From JAVKFY01 sp040223615 (GTDB lineage: Bacteria; Pseudomonadota; Alphaproteobacteria; GCA-2731375): 64,000 nt of DNA. The first letter of the stretch is position 1, and each line of letters begins with the position of its first letter. The notes beneath the pieces are model-generated. The model made no database searches and was not told the origin of the DNA. It worked only from the letters and a program-made list of their open reading frames with translations. The stretch is from assembly GCA_040223615.1 (NCBI GenBank), contig JAVKFY010000047.1:35043-99042 (forward strand), written 5' to 3'. Made by a program: the position numbers and the translations under genes. This document shows positions 16,323 through 25,822 of this stretch, one piece after another.

Positions 16323-17207
16323 ATGCGCAAGTTCCTGGTCCCGCTCAGCGGTCAGCACGACCCTGACGATCCGGCCGCGCTCGACGGATCGGCGCTGACC
16401 GCCGCCTTCACCCTGGCGCGGCGGGTCGAGGCGCATGTCGAGGTGTTCTGCATCGGTGCCGAGGTCGCCGACGCGCCGGCCCGGCTGGCGCCCTGGGTGC
16501 CGGGCTCGGCGGTCGAACTGGTCCTGAAGTCGATCGAGGAAGAGAGCGAGAACCGCCGCCGGCGGGCGCGCGATCTGTTCGCCGGCATGGTGAAGGCGTT
16601 CGGCGATCCGCCCTATGCGACACGCGGCGCCGACACCGGGTTTTCCGTCGACTTCACCGAGGCCGTCGGCGCGGTCGCCGACTCGGTCGCGGTGCGCGGG
16701 CGCATCGCCGACCTGGTGGTGGCGGCGAACCGCCCCGGCGCCAGCCTCGACGATATGCCGCCGATCCTTTCCAGCGCGCTGCGGGACACCGGCCGGCCGG
16801 TGCTGATCCCCGGCCGCGCGCCGGCACCGGAGAGCATCGGCGCGCGCGTCCTGGTGGCCTGGGACGGCCGCGAGACGATCGCCCGGACCCTGGCGCTGAC
16901 CCGCGACCTGTTGGCCCGAGCCGACAGCGTCACCATCGTCGCGGTCGAAGGCGACAACCCGATTGCGCCCAGCGCCGAGCAGGCCGCCGACTATCTCGAC
17001 TGGCACGGCATCGACGCTGACCCGCACCTGTACCCGCGCGACGGCCGGTCGGTCACCGAACTGCTGCTCGACGCGGCGGCCGAGCGCCAGGCCGACCTGC
17101 TGGTGCTTGGCGCCTCGATGCGCGGCACCCTGCAACGGATGGTCACCGGCGACGTGATGGACGAACTGCTGCAGACCGCCGAGCTGCCGTTGCTCTTGGC
17201 GCAATAG
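16323..17207 (+). CDS. Universal stress protein, tandem UspA domains
   Basis: 294-aa cytosolic protein with two UspA-like alpha/beta domains (about 1-150 and 165-294). The second holds the ATP-binding-type loop LVLGASMRGTLQRMVTGD near 265, close to the canonical G-x2-G-x9-G-S/T; the first is degenerate. ATG 16323 is 6 nt downstream of GGAGG. Such proteins are typically raised under starvation or oxygen limitation. The adjacent FixK/FnrL-type box fits that, and links it to the divergent sulfur regulator. Confidence 0.85.
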   Translation: MRKFLVPLSGQHDPDDPAALDGSALTAAFTLARRVEAHVEVFCIGAEVADAPARLAPWVPGSAVELVLKSIEEESENRRRRARDLFAGMVKAFGDPPYATRGADTGFSVDFTEAVGAVADSVAVRGRIADLVVAANRPGASLDDMPPILSSALRDTGRPVLIPGRAPAPESIGARVLVAWDGRETIARTLALTRDLLARADSVTIVAVEGDNPIAPSAEQAADYLDWHGIDADPHLYPRDGRSVTELLLDAAAERQADLLVLGASMRGTLQRMVTGDVMDELLQTAELPLLLAQ

Positions 17208-17235
17208 GCGCTCGCGACCACCGACGTGACGTAAT

Positions 17236-17270
17236 GTAGCCCGGATGCAGCGCGGCGAAATCCGGGTTAC
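17236..17270. repeat. REP-like palindrome
   Basis: GTAGCCCGGAT and ATCCGGGTTAC form an 11-bp stem with one mismatch around a 13-nt GCAGCG-containing loop. This is the widespread intergenic GTAGCCCGGATG...AATCCGGG repeat type. It separates the convergent USP and tamB genes and may serve as a bidirectional terminator. Confidence 0.6.
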
Positions 17271-17288
17271 GGATCCCACGACGCTGTC

Positions 17289-20200
17289 TCAATAGTCCCA
17301 CTTCACCTTGGCGCCGACGCTGGAGGCGCCGGTCTGCTTGACCTTGCTTTCCACCGAGATGTGCGGCGTCACCTCGACCTCGACGGAGACCGCGCCGGAG
17401 CCGACCGCCGCGCCCTGCTGCACCCCGACCAGGACGCCTTCGGACACGTAGGTACCGGCGCTGACCGCGGTGGAGCCGTCGTCGGCGGTCTCCACCCGCA
17501 GCACGTCGACGCCGAGCGAGTTGCGCAGTCGGTCGATCAGGCCCGGCCCGGAGGTGACGCCGGTGAGCTCGCCGATCGCGGCGGCGAGCTGCGCCGCCTC
17601 GAGCGCCGAGAGCTGCGCCGCGTTCTTGTTGAAGAACAGCCGCGCGACGATCTCGTCCTGCGGCAACCCCGGCACCGAGGTCAGCGTGAAGTCCGGGTTG
17701 GTCGCCGGCCCGGTTACCCGCACCACCACCTCCAGGTCGCTCGCCTGGTGCGTCGCGGTGACGGCGATCTGCGGGTCGGGTTCCGGGCCGCCGGGCAGCA
17801 CCACCCGGCCCTCGGTAAGCTGGAAGTCCTTGCTCAGGAGACCGAGATTGCCGCGCACGATGGTGAGTTCGCCGGCGATCTCCGGTTCCGCGCTGGTGCC
17901 CGTCACCTGCACCTGGCCTTGCCACTCCGAGTCCAGCCCGCGGCCGCGGACGTAGACCCGGCCCGGGAGTTCGACCTGGATGTCGAGGTCAGCTACCAGT
18001 GTCGGCTGCGGCGCCCGGTCGGGCTCCGGCGGGGCGGCGGCGTCGACCACGTCCAGCTCCGCGACCTGAAGCGGTAGCCGATCCGGGATGAGCACCTCCA
18101 CGATCTCGGTGCGGAACCGGCCGGTGACCTGGCCGCGCGTGCCCGCTACCGTGACCTCCGCCTCGCCGCCGAGGCTGGCGACGATATCGTCGCGGCGCAG
18201 CAGCGTGAAGTTGGCGAGCGTGCCGCGCAGCAGCGCCTGCAACTGATCGTTGTCGGGAAGCTGCACGTTGCCCTCGGCGTTGAGCGATCCGCCGCTGCCG
18301 TCGTCGCCGCTGAACTGCTCCAGCACCACCTTGTCGCCGGCCAGGACGACCCGGATGTCGAGATTGGAAACGATGGTGCCAGCTTCCAGACTCTCGTAAC
18401 GGCCCTGGCTCAGGCCCGCCGCGCCAGCCAGCCGCGGCGCCGCCAGAGTCCCGGAGACACTGGCCTTGAGCGAACCCTGACCGGTCAGCAGGTGTGTCGG
18501 CAGCGGCATGAAAGGCCAGATCTCGCCGATCTCGCCCTGCCAGGCGACGTCGCCGGCGATCGGCAGATCCGGCGCCAGGGCGACGAGCTGCCCGCCGCCG
18601 ATGGCCAGCGGCAGGTTGCCGGCAAAGATCAGCGGCGTCGTGCTCACCCCGCCGATCTCGCCTTTCAGGCGCATCCGGCCGCCGTCGAGCGTGCCCTGGA
18701 TATCGGCCGCGGCCGGGCCGGCATCGGGCAGGTCGGCCAGCCCGACATCGGCGGCGGTCAGGCGCAGGCTACCGCGCTGCGCGGCGCCGACGCCGGAGAC
18801 CTGGATCGCGCCATCGATGCGACCGGCCAGGCCCGCCTGGCGACGCAACTTCGACAGGTCCAGGTCGCTCATGCGCAGGTCGATGGCGACGGCGTCGCGG
18901 CCGATGCTGGCATCGCCGGCCAGCCGCGCCGGCCCGACCCGCAGGTCCAACCCCTGCACCGCCAGCGCACCCGGCGCCTGCTGCAGCTTGAGGGGCTGGT
19001 TCAGCGCCAGCGACTCGCCCAGCGCCTCGCCCTCGAAGCTGGCGACGGTCGCGGCCAGACCGGTCTCGTTCGCCGCCACTTCGGCGCGCGCGTTCAGCGC
19101 CAGCCGGCCGCGCACGTCGCCTTCGACGGCAACCGTGACCGACATGCGTGCCGCCGCGCCGGCGGCGTCGACCGCGATGCTGTCGAGCCGGTCGGCGCCG
19201 AGCGCGGCATTGGCAACCCGCAAAGCCAACGCCTCCACGGTCCGTTGCTCGACGTCGGCGTTGGTGACTTGCAACGTCATCGCCGCGACCGCGACCTCCT
19301 GGCCATCGAGCTCGAGCTTGAGGTCGTCGATGCGCGCGTCGATGCTGGCCCCCTGCCGGCCGGCGAGGTCGGCGAGCTGGATGTCGGCCCGCGCCCGCCC
19401 GCTGCCCATGAGGCCGGCGAAGGCCAGGAATGGTTTCAATGCCGCCGCCTCGGCGGTCAAGGCACCGGCGACGGCCGTGCCGGCCAGCGGCAGCCGCAAG
19501 TCGCCTGCGATGCGGCCGGCGTCGGCGACCGTGACGTCGATGTCGGCGAGGCGCAGATGATCGGCGGCCATCGTCAGCGTCGTGCGCGCCGATACCGCCC
19601 CGAACGTCGTCTGTGCACTGGCATCAATGTCGCCGCGCGGCGCGGCGGGCAGGCCGGTGAGACGATAGTCGACTGTCGCCGCCGGCACCGCGAGGGTCTC
19701 GACCGCGATATCGGACAGGATGACACGGCCGTTGGCGGCCAGGTTGTCGAGTGCACCCGCGGCCGTGCCCTCGACACGCGCGCCACCGGTCACCGCGGCG
19801 AACGGCGCCAGGCTCGGCACGTCGACCCGGTATCCGGCGCGCAGGCGCGAGAAATTCTCGTCCAGCCCGCCGGTGGCACTGGCGCTGACCGTCGACGTGG
19901 CGACCGTCAGCCGCTCCAGGTCGAGCACGCCGTCGAGGCCGCCACTGAGGCGCGCCGCCAGCGTCGCGCCGCCACTGAGCGCGGCGGCGAGCGCCGGGTC
20001 GGGCGAGGTGGCATCGATACGCCCGTCCACGTCGGCCGCGAAGTACTCGCCGAAAGCGCCGGCCAGCGCCGCGATCTGGAACCGAGCCTGGCCGTCCAGC
20101 GGCGCCAACGGCGACAGGTCGGGCACGGTGACGACAAGGTCGGCGGCGATGTCGCCGGTGGCCAGCGCCAGGTCGCCGCTACCCGCCACCTCGGCCAGCG

Positions 20201-21665
20201 CCGTCGTCACGGCGAAGGCGTCGAGACGCACCTGCTGCCCAGCCATGTCCGCCCGTGTCTTCAGCGACCAGTCGATGCCACCGGCGAGATAGGCGGGCGG
20301 CGCCCCCGGAACCGTCAGCGCACCGACGCGGCCGGCGCCGGCGATGTCGAATGGACCGGCGAGCGGACCGGCGAGTTCGATCTCGGCGGTCACGTCGCCG
20401 GCGGCGATGTCGCCCTGGCGCACGTCCGGCGCCGTCACCCGCACCGTCGCGGCGAACGTGTCCAGGCCGCCGCGGGCACTGAGCGCCACGTCGAGACCGG
20501 GCGCCCACACGCCCGCGGCGAGCGGCGCCAGGGCCTCGGCATCGGTGATCGTGAAACCGGCCGCGACCTCACCCTCGCCTGGGTCGACCGCATAGCGGCC
20601 GGTCGCCCGCGCGCGCCACGCCGCACCCGCCGCCTCGAACGAGCCCAGTTGCGCCACCTCGGCGTCGGGATCCCAGGCAGCGGCCAGTGTCACCGACATG
20701 GCGCCGTTGAGCAGCGCCCACGGCGGCTCGACGAAGTCGCGCTCGGCGGTCCCGGTGCCGTCGACGGTAAGCGCGAATCCGCGTAACCGGAGCTTGGCGT
20801 CGGCGCGGTACAGGCCCGGCAGCGCCAGCGTCGCCTGGCCGCGCCAGTCATCGAGACTTCCTTCCCCGACCAGCCCGGCATCGAGCGTCGGCAGGTCGGG
20901 CAGTTCCAGCAACCGTGCCAGCAGGCCGCCGGCCGGCTCGTGCGCCTGCACCGACAACGACAGGTGCCGGTCGTCGCCGCGCAGGGTTGCGCGCGCCGCC
21001 ACCGTGCCGGCGACACCGTCGAGGCGTGTGACGTCGAGGCGGGCGGCGACTGTCTGCGGCGGCGTGCCCGCGATCTCGCCATCGACAGCGAACACCGCCG
21101 CCTGCCCCAGCACGGCTTCGCCCAGCTCGATCCGCGCCAGCATCAGCTTGCGCACCGCCACGTCGAGCGGCAGATCCGGCAGCGCCGCCGGCGTGTCGGC
21201 GGCGGTCGCGGCCGTCGGTGCTGGCGGCCGCGATACCGCGATCCGGTCGACCGCGACGCTTTCGATCGCCAGCGTGCCGCCGAGCAGCGCCCAGGGCGAC
21301 CAGTCGACACGGACATCGTCCAGCCGCAGCCAGGCGCCGTCGGCGTCGGCGACGCTCACCGTGTCGAGCACGAAGCTGCCGAGCAGGTCGCCGTCCAGCC
21401 GGCCCAGCCGCACCTCGGCCTCGCCCGGCGTGCTGGCCGCCCGCTCGATCGCGCGCGCGATTGCCTGGCGCCCGGCATCGCTGCCGAGCACCGCAAGCGC
21501 CAGGCCGACCGGCACCAGCAGCAGCAACAGCATCGCGCCCGCCAGCCACCACGGCCAGCGGCGGCGGCGCCTCGCCCGGCGCGGCGGCCCCAGGCCGGGC
21601 GGCTCCGGGCTAGAAAGCCCCGAGCTAGAAGGCCCCGAACTAGAAGGACTGTCCGAGCGAGACAT
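17289..21665 (-). CDS. tamB: Translocation and assembly module protein TamB
   Basis: Very long (1458 aa) envelope-spanning AsmA-like protein that, with TamA, works in outer-membrane protein and lipid transport. It has a short Arg-rich cytoplasmic tail, one TM anchor (about 38-60), a long beta-rich periplasmic body with many Gly/Asp-rich strands, and the C-terminal DUF490/TamB domain ending in the characteristic aromatic KVKWDY. ATG 21665 is the only start before the anchor, so the gene overlaps tamA by 26 nt. The tail carries a 5-residue repeat (SSSGP, SSSGL) produced by a 15-bp DNA repeat. Confidence 0.93.
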   Translation of the reverse strand: MSRSDSPSSSGPSSSGLSSPEPPGLGPPRRARRRRRWPWWLAGAMLLLLLVPVGLALAVLGSDAGRQAIARAIERAASTPGEAEVRLGRLDGDLLGSFVLDTVSVADADGAWLRLDDVRVDWSPWALLGGTLAIESVAVDRIAVSRPPAPTAATAADTPAALPDLPLDVAVRKLMLARIELGEAVLGQAAVFAVDGEIAGTPPQTVAARLDVTRLDGVAGTVAARATLRGDDRHLSLSVQAHEPAGGLLARLLELPDLPTLDAGLVGEGSLDDWRGQATLALPGLYRADAKLRLRGFALTVDGTGTAERDFVEPPWALLNGAMSVTLAAAWDPDAEVAQLGSFEAAGAAWRARATGRYAVDPGEGEVAAGFTITDAEALAPLAAGVWAPGLDVALSARGGLDTFAATVRVTAPDVRQGDIAAGDVTAEIELAGPLAGPFDIAGAGRVGALTVPGAPPAYLAGGIDWSLKTRADMAGQQVRLDAFAVTTALAEVAGSGDLALATGDIAADLVVTVPDLSPLAPLDGQARFQIAALAGAFGEYFAADVDGRIDATSPDPALAAALSGGATLAARLSGGLDGVLDLERLTVATSTVSASATGGLDENFSRLRAGYRVDVPSLAPFAAVTGGARVEGTAAGALDNLAANGRVILSDIAVETLAVPAATVDYRLTGLPAAPRGDIDASAQTTFGAVSARTTLTMAADHLRLADIDVTVADAGRIAGDLRLPLAGTAVAGALTAEAAALKPFLAFAGLMGSGRARADIQLADLAGRQGASIDARIDDLKLELDGQEVAVAAMTLQVTNADVEQRTVEALALRVANAALGADRLDSIAVDAAGAAARMSVTVAVEGDVRGRLALNARAEVAANETGLAATVASFEGEALGESLALNQPLKLQQAPGALAVQGLDLRVGPARLAGDASIGRDAVAIDLRMSDLDLSKLRRQAGLAGRIDGAIQVSGVGAAQRGSLRLTAADVGLADLPDAGPAAADIQGTLDGGRMRLKGEIGGVSTTPLIFAGNLPLAIGGGQLVALAPDLPIAGDVAWQGEIGEIWPFMPLPTHLLTGQGSLKASVSGTLAAPRLAGAAGLSQGRYESLEAGTIVSNLDIRVVLAGDKVVLEQFSGDDGSGGSLNAEGNVQLPDNDQLQALLRGTLANFTLLRRDDIVASLGGEAEVTVAGTRGQVTGRFRTEIVEVLIPDRLPLQVAELDVVDAAAPPEPDRAPQPTLVADLDIQVELPGRVYVRGRGLDSEWQGQVQVTGTSAEPEIAGELTIVRGNLGLLSKDFQLTEGRVVLPGGPEPDPQIAVTATHQASDLEVVVRVTGPATNPDFTLTSVPGLPQDEIVARLFFNKNAAQLSALEAAQLAAAIGELTGVTSGPGLIDRLRNSLGVDVLRVETADDGSTAVSAGTYVSEGVLVGVQQGAAVGSGAVSVEVEVTPHISVESKVKQTGASSVGAKVKWDY
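21602..21647. repeat. 15-bp tandem repeat in the tamA-tamB overlap
   Basis: About three copies of a 15-bp unit with plus-strand consensus TAGAARGCCCCGARC span 21602-21647. The unit contains the tamA stop codon and encodes the Ser/Gly-rich N-terminus of TamB. As the unit is a multiple of three, copy changes would insert 5 residues into TamB without shifting frame and would regenerate the tamA end. Confidence 0.7.
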
Positions 21666-23430
21666 AGAACTGGAACTCGTCGTCGAAGTCGCGCTTGTTC
21701 AATGGCACCGCGATGTCGGCACGCAGCGGACCGATCGCGGTGTAGTAGCGCAGGCCGAGACCGGCGGCCCACTGCAGCTCCTCCTCCAGGGTCGGATACT
21801 CGCTCTCCGCGACCGTGCCGGCATCGACGAACGGCACGATACCGATGGTGTCGGTCAGCCTGATACGCAGCTCGCCGGAGAATTCCAGCAGCGAGCGGCC
21901 GCCGGTCGGATCATTGTCGCTGTCCAGCGGTCCCACGGACTGGAACTCGTAGCCGCGTATCGAACCGCCGCCGCCGGCATAGAAACGCTTGTCGGCCGGG
22001 ATATCGGCGACCGGCTCGCCGACCAGCGAACCGACGCGGGCACGGCCGGCCAGCACGAAGCGCCCGTCCGGATCGATCCCGTAATAGGCCGAGCCGCCGA
22101 GCGTCGCCGAAACGAAGTTCACGAACCGGGTGCCGGCGCCGGCATAGGGCGTGAGCGAGACACTCAGCCGGCTGCCGCGCGTCGGGTTCAGGCGGTCGTC
22201 GGTGTCGTCGCGGTTCACGCTGAGCGGCAGGCCGACGAGGAAGAACTGCTGCGGCTCCGGATCGGTTTCGTCTTCGATCTCCTGCAATTCCAGCGAGATG
22301 CCGGCGCGGGTCGTCCAGTAGTCGCCGAGCGACCACTGCAGCGCCGTGGTCAGGGTGGCGGCGCGCTCGTCATAGGCGTCCAGCATCCGGTTCTCCAGGC
22401 TGAAGTCGGAGAACAGCGTGTAGCGACCGTCGCCGACACTGGCGTCGGTGTAGTTCGCCTCCGCGACCTGTTCGTTCAGCGCCGCCGACAGGCTGAGCCG
22501 CAGCTTCTCGCCCTCGCCGAACAGGTTGCGGTGCTCCCAGAACACGTTGGCGCCGGGGCCGATGTCGGTGGAATAGCTGACGCCGGCGCCGATCGAGCGA
22601 CGATCGGCCTCGCGCAGCGAAACCGCGACATCGACCGTACCGTCCGGATTGACCTGCCCGGCCGGGCTCACCGCCGCCGACCCGAATAGCGGATCGGCGC
22701 TCAGCTTGCGCCGCGCCTGTTGCACCAGCCTCTCGTCGTAGCGTTCACCGGTGCGCCACGGGATCTGGCGGCGCACATGCGCCAGCTCGACCAGCTCCAG
22801 CCCATCGACAACGACCTTGCCGAAGCGCGCCCGAGGCCCCGGGTCGATGTCCACCGCGACCTTCAGGGTGCGGCTGTCACGGTACAGCAGCGCCTCGTGA
22901 CCGAGCCGCTTGGCCAGCGGAAAGCCATTCTGCCTCAGGTGCGCGACCACCTGGCTCTCCGCGCTCAGGATCGCCGCCGCCTGCGCCGGCGTGCCGGTCG
23001 CCAGGCCGACCTTGCTCAGCAGCGGCATCTGTTCGGCGGCCAGCGGCGGCCCGCCCTTGAACCGCGCGGTGAACCCGGCCAGTGCATAAACCGGGCCGGG
23101 CGCCACCAGCAGGCTCACCGTCGCCGGCTGGGCCTGGGCGTCGAGCGCCACTTCGACCTTACCGTCATAGTAACCCTGGCTGCGCAGCGTCTTGGTCAGG
23201 CGCTCCACGTCGCCATTGGCCCGCACCCGCAGCCGCGCCACCGAGCCCGGCGGCCGATCCTTCAGTTCGACAAGCTGAGAGGACTGCTCAAGCAGGTCCT
23301 GCAGCTCGTCGTCGTCCGCCCCGACGATCGTGACGGAATACGCGATCTCCTGCTGCGCCGCGGCCACGCCAGGCATCAGCACCAATAGCAGGACCAGCCA
23401 CCGGCCAAGGCTAGTCAGCTTGCGCCGCAA
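21640..23430 (-). CDS. tamA: Outer-membrane assembly protein TamA (Omp85 family)
   Basis: 596-aa outer-membrane protein: signal peptide (about 1-25, LLLVLMPGVAAA), three POTRA domains (about 30-270) and a 16-strand Omp85 barrel ending in Phe (YVSLGQSF). The lid-lock motif GGGGSIRGYEFQSVGP is present near residue 482. With TamB it forms the TAM complex. The start is TTG 23430, the only start codon between an upstream stop and the signal peptide; no strong ribosome site is visible, so expression may be low. Confidence 0.93.
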   Translation of the reverse strand: MRRKLTSLGRWLVLLLVLMPGVAAAQQEIAYSVTIVGADDDELQDLLEQSSQLVELKDRPPGSVARLRVRANGDVERLTKTLRSQGYYDGKVEVALDAQAQPATVSLLVAPGPVYALAGFTARFKGGPPLAAEQMPLLSKVGLATGTPAQAAAILSAESQVVAHLRQNGFPLAKRLGHEALLYRDSRTLKVAVDIDPGPRARFGKVVVDGLELVELAHVRRQIPWRTGERYDERLVQQARRKLSADPLFGSAAVSPAGQVNPDGTVDVAVSLREADRRSIGAGVSYSTDIGPGANVFWEHRNLFGEGEKLRLSLSAALNEQVAEANYTDASVGDGRYTLFSDFSLENRMLDAYDERAATLTTALQWSLGDYWTTRAGISLELQEIEDETDPEPQQFFLVGLPLSVNRDDTDDRLNPTRGSRLSVSLTPYAGAGTRFVNFVSATLGGSAYYGIDPDGRFVLAGRARVGSLVGEPVADIPADKRFYAGGGGSIRGYEFQSVGPLDSDNDPTGGRSLLEFSGELRIRLTDTIGIVPFVDAGTVAESEYPTLEEELQWAAGLGLRYYTAIGPLRADIAVPLNKRDFDDEFQFYVSLGQSF

Positions 23431-23508
23431 CGGCCGGGATACTCTTCCAGTAAGAACACATACCTACGCATAACATGGGCCGATCGCCGCCGGCAGCCAC
23501 CCTGACGC

Positions 23509-24771
23509 TCACGCCGGATGGTCGTCGTCGGCATCGTCCAGCTCCTCGCCCAGGCCCGGGTCGATGGTCGAGACGGTCTGCGCGGCGACGGCGGCTTCCG
23601 CGAAGGTCGCGCGTTCGGCCTCCGACACCGCCGCGCGGCTGCGCATGCGGATCACCGCGAAGCCGGCGAGCAGCAGGTAGGCGAGGCCGGAGAAGCCGAA
23701 CAAGGCCTCCGGCCCCCACGCCTGCATCGCCGAGGAAGCGACGAACGGACCGATGGTGGCCCCACCGGCGAAGATCAGCAGCAGCGCGCTGGCGGTCTCG
23801 ACGTAATCCTCGCGGTCGACATAGTCGTTGGTGTGCGCCACCGACAAGCCGTAGAGCGGGAAGGCGAACAAACCGTAGCCGGCCGCCAGCAGGTACAGCC
23901 ACAGGCCGGTGCCGATACCGAACAGCACCAGCAGGCCACTTGCGGCAGTCGCCCCCAGCGCGCAGCCGACGATCACCAGGCGCCGGTCCATGCGATCCGA
24001 CAGGAACCCGATCGGCCACTGGCTGATCGCGCCGGCCATCGCCGCCAGGCTGATGAACAACGCCACCCGCAGCGTACTGTCGTCGCCATCGGCCTGGGCG
24101 AAGACCGGACCCAGCGCCCAGAAGGCGCCATTGCCGGCGCCCACCGCCAGACAGCCGACGAAGCCGACCGGCGAAATGCGAAACAGCCGGCGCACCCGCA
24201 CCTGCACCCGTTGCAACGGCGCCGGCTGCGCCTGGGTGGTCAGCGACAACGGCACCGTGGCCAGCGACACCAGCGCCGAGGCCAAAGCGAAGAGCGCGAA
24301 ACTGGCCGGCGAATCCAGGGTCAGCAGGAACTGCCCGGCGGTCATCATCGACAAGTTGATGATGATGTAGGTCGAGAACACCCGGCCGCGGGTTTCGTTG
24401 GTCGACGTCTCGTTGAGCCAGCTTTCCACGATCATGAACAGGGCGGAGAAGCAGAAACCGGTCACCGCCCGGCCGATCCACCAGACCACCGGCTCGACCA
24501 GAACCGCATGTGCCAGTGCGGTGCACGACGCGATCGCCACCAGCGCCGCGTAGGCGCGGATATGCCCGGCCCGGCGCACCACGAACGGCCCGATCAGGCA
24601 TCCGGCGACGAAGCCGGCATAGTAGGCCGAGCCCATCACGCCGATCGACAGCGGGCTGAAGCTCTCGATCTGCGCACGCAACGGCAGCAACGTGCCCTGT
24701 AAGCCATTGCCGGCAAACAGGATTGCGACGCTAACGAGAAGGGCGGCCACGGGGGCGAGCGCGGCGAGCAT
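23509..24771 (-). CDS. MFS transporter (YcaD-like)
   Basis: 420-aa major facilitator with 12 predicted TM helices. The cytoplasmic loop between TM2 and TM3 carries the shortened family motif GPFVVRRAGHIR near residue 62. VESWLNETSTNETRGRVFSTY (about 115-135) is typical of the YcaD-type subgroup, and GFLSDRMDRRLVIV gives the second-half motif. Substrate unknown. The tail is acidic (EELDDADDDHPA). It is divergent from phnC across a 187-bp gap. Confidence 0.87.
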   Translation of the reverse strand: MLAALAPVAALLVSVAILFAGNGLQGTLLPLRAQIESFSPLSIGVMGSAYYAGFVAGCLIGPFVVRRAGHIRAYAALVAIASCTALAHAVLVEPVVWWIGRAVTGFCFSALFMIVESWLNETSTNETRGRVFSTYIIINLSMMTAGQFLLTLDSPASFALFALASALVSLATVPLSLTTQAQPAPLQRVQVRVRRLFRISPVGFVGCLAVGAGNGAFWALGPVFAQADGDDSTLRVALFISLAAMAGAISQWPIGFLSDRMDRRLVIVGCALGATAASGLLVLFGIGTGLWLYLLAAGYGLFAFPLYGLSVAHTNDYVDREDYVETASALLLIFAGGATIGPFVASSAMQAWGPEALFGFSGLAYLLLAGFAVIRMRSRAAVSEAERATFAEAAVAAQTVSTIDPGLGEELDDADDDHPA

Positions 24772-24857
24772 GTCGGATTTCCTAAGCCGCCACTGCGGCC
24801 GTCGCGGCGCAACTTAGTTCGCCGACCAAGGCCCCGCAATCACGGATACGACGCCTG

Positions 24858-24875
24858 CTGTCATCGCGACGTCAT
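24858..24875 (+). promoter_or_regulatory. Pho-box-like direct repeat upstream of phnC
   Basis: CTGTCAT (24858-24864), a 4-bp spacer, then ACGTCAT (24869-24875) give the 7-4-7 geometry of a PhoB box. The first half is a perfect match and the second matches 5 of 7. The site is 83 bp before the phnC start, a reasonable position for phosphate-starvation activation. Confidence 0.5.
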
Positions 24876-24958
24876 GCATCCTTCACGAGACTGTCGCCGC
24901 GAGCCGGTAAGACCTCCGAGAACGACAACGACGACCGGCAACGGGTGAACGGCAACGG

Positions 24959-25774
24959 ATGCACGTCAGAAACCTCAGCAAACAGTTCGGCAAGACCCTG
25001 GCGGTCGACAACGTATCTTTCGCGCTCGACCAGCCGCAGATGGTGGGCGTGATCGGCCGCTCCGGCGCCGGCAAATCGACCCTGCTGCGGATGATCAACC
25101 GCCTGACCCCGGCCAGCGGCGGCGAGGTCGTCATCGACGGCCGCGACGTGCTGGCGCTGCGGGGGGCCGCGATGCGCCGCTGGCAACGCGACTGCGCGAT
25201 GATCTTCCAGCAGTTCAACCTGGTACCGCGGCTCGACGTGGTGACCAACGTGATGCTCGGCCGGCTGAACGGCCAGAACCTGGCCCGGAGCCTGTTCGCG
25301 ATGTTCGCCGCCGAGGAAATCGAGGCGGCGCTGGCCGCGCTCGACCGGCTCGGCATCGCCGACCAGGCCCTGCAGCGCGCCGAGACCCTCTCCGGCGGCC
25401 AGCAGCAGCGCGTCGCCATCGCGCGCGCCCTGATGCAGCAGCCGAAGATGATCCTGGCCGACGAGCCGATCGCCTCGCTCGACCCGGTCAGCGCCGAGGT
25501 GGTGATGGATTCGCTGCGCCAGATTCACGAGCGCGACGGCCTGACCGTGCTGTGCAACCTGCACACGCTGGACACCGCGCGCAGCTATTGCGACCGGGTG
25601 ATCGGCATGCTGCGGGGCCGCATCGTGTTCGATGGCCCGGCCCACGAACTCACGGCCCAGACCGTCCGCGACATCTACGGCACCGACCAACTCGACGAGT
25701 CGCTGACGTCGACCTCGATCGCCGTGCGCCCGGCGGGCGCCGGTGCACGGCTGGCGCCGGTGCCAGCCGGATAG
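24959..25774 (+). CDS. phnC: Phosphonate ABC transporter ATP-binding protein
   Basis: 271-aa ATPase energising the PhnE permeases. All ABC motifs are intact: Walker A GRSGAGKST (about 33-41), Q-loop FQQFN near 83, signature LSGGQQQRVAIARAL (about 143-157), Walker B MILADEP near 166 and the H-loop in LHTLDTA near 200. The sequence after the H-loop (YCDRVIGMLRGRIVFDG) is typical of PhnC. The ribosome site before ATG 24959 is weak. First gene of a phnC-phnD-phnE1-phnE2 operon. Confidence 0.93.
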   Translation: MHVRNLSKQFGKTLAVDNVSFALDQPQMVGVIGRSGAGKSTLLRMINRLTPASGGEVVIDGRDVLALRGAAMRRWQRDCAMIFQQFNLVPRLDVVTNVMLGRLNGQNLARSLFAMFAAEEIEAALAALDRLGIADQALQRAETLSGGQQQRVAIARALMQQPKMILADEPIASLDPVSAEVVMDSLRQIHERDGLTVLCNLHTLDTARSYCDRVIGMLRGRIVFDGPAHELTAQTVRDIYGTDQLDESLTSTSIAVRPAGAGARLAPVPAG

Positions 25775-25822
25775 CGGCCCGGCCGTCGCCGCGCCGCCAC
25801 CAGTAGAACAAGGGAGAGCCAG

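Noticed and set aside
18492..20786. 764-codon open frame antisense to tamB
   Set aside because: Composition is the Gln/Arg/Gly-rich pattern of GC-rich shadow frames; tamB has full family features over the same DNA.
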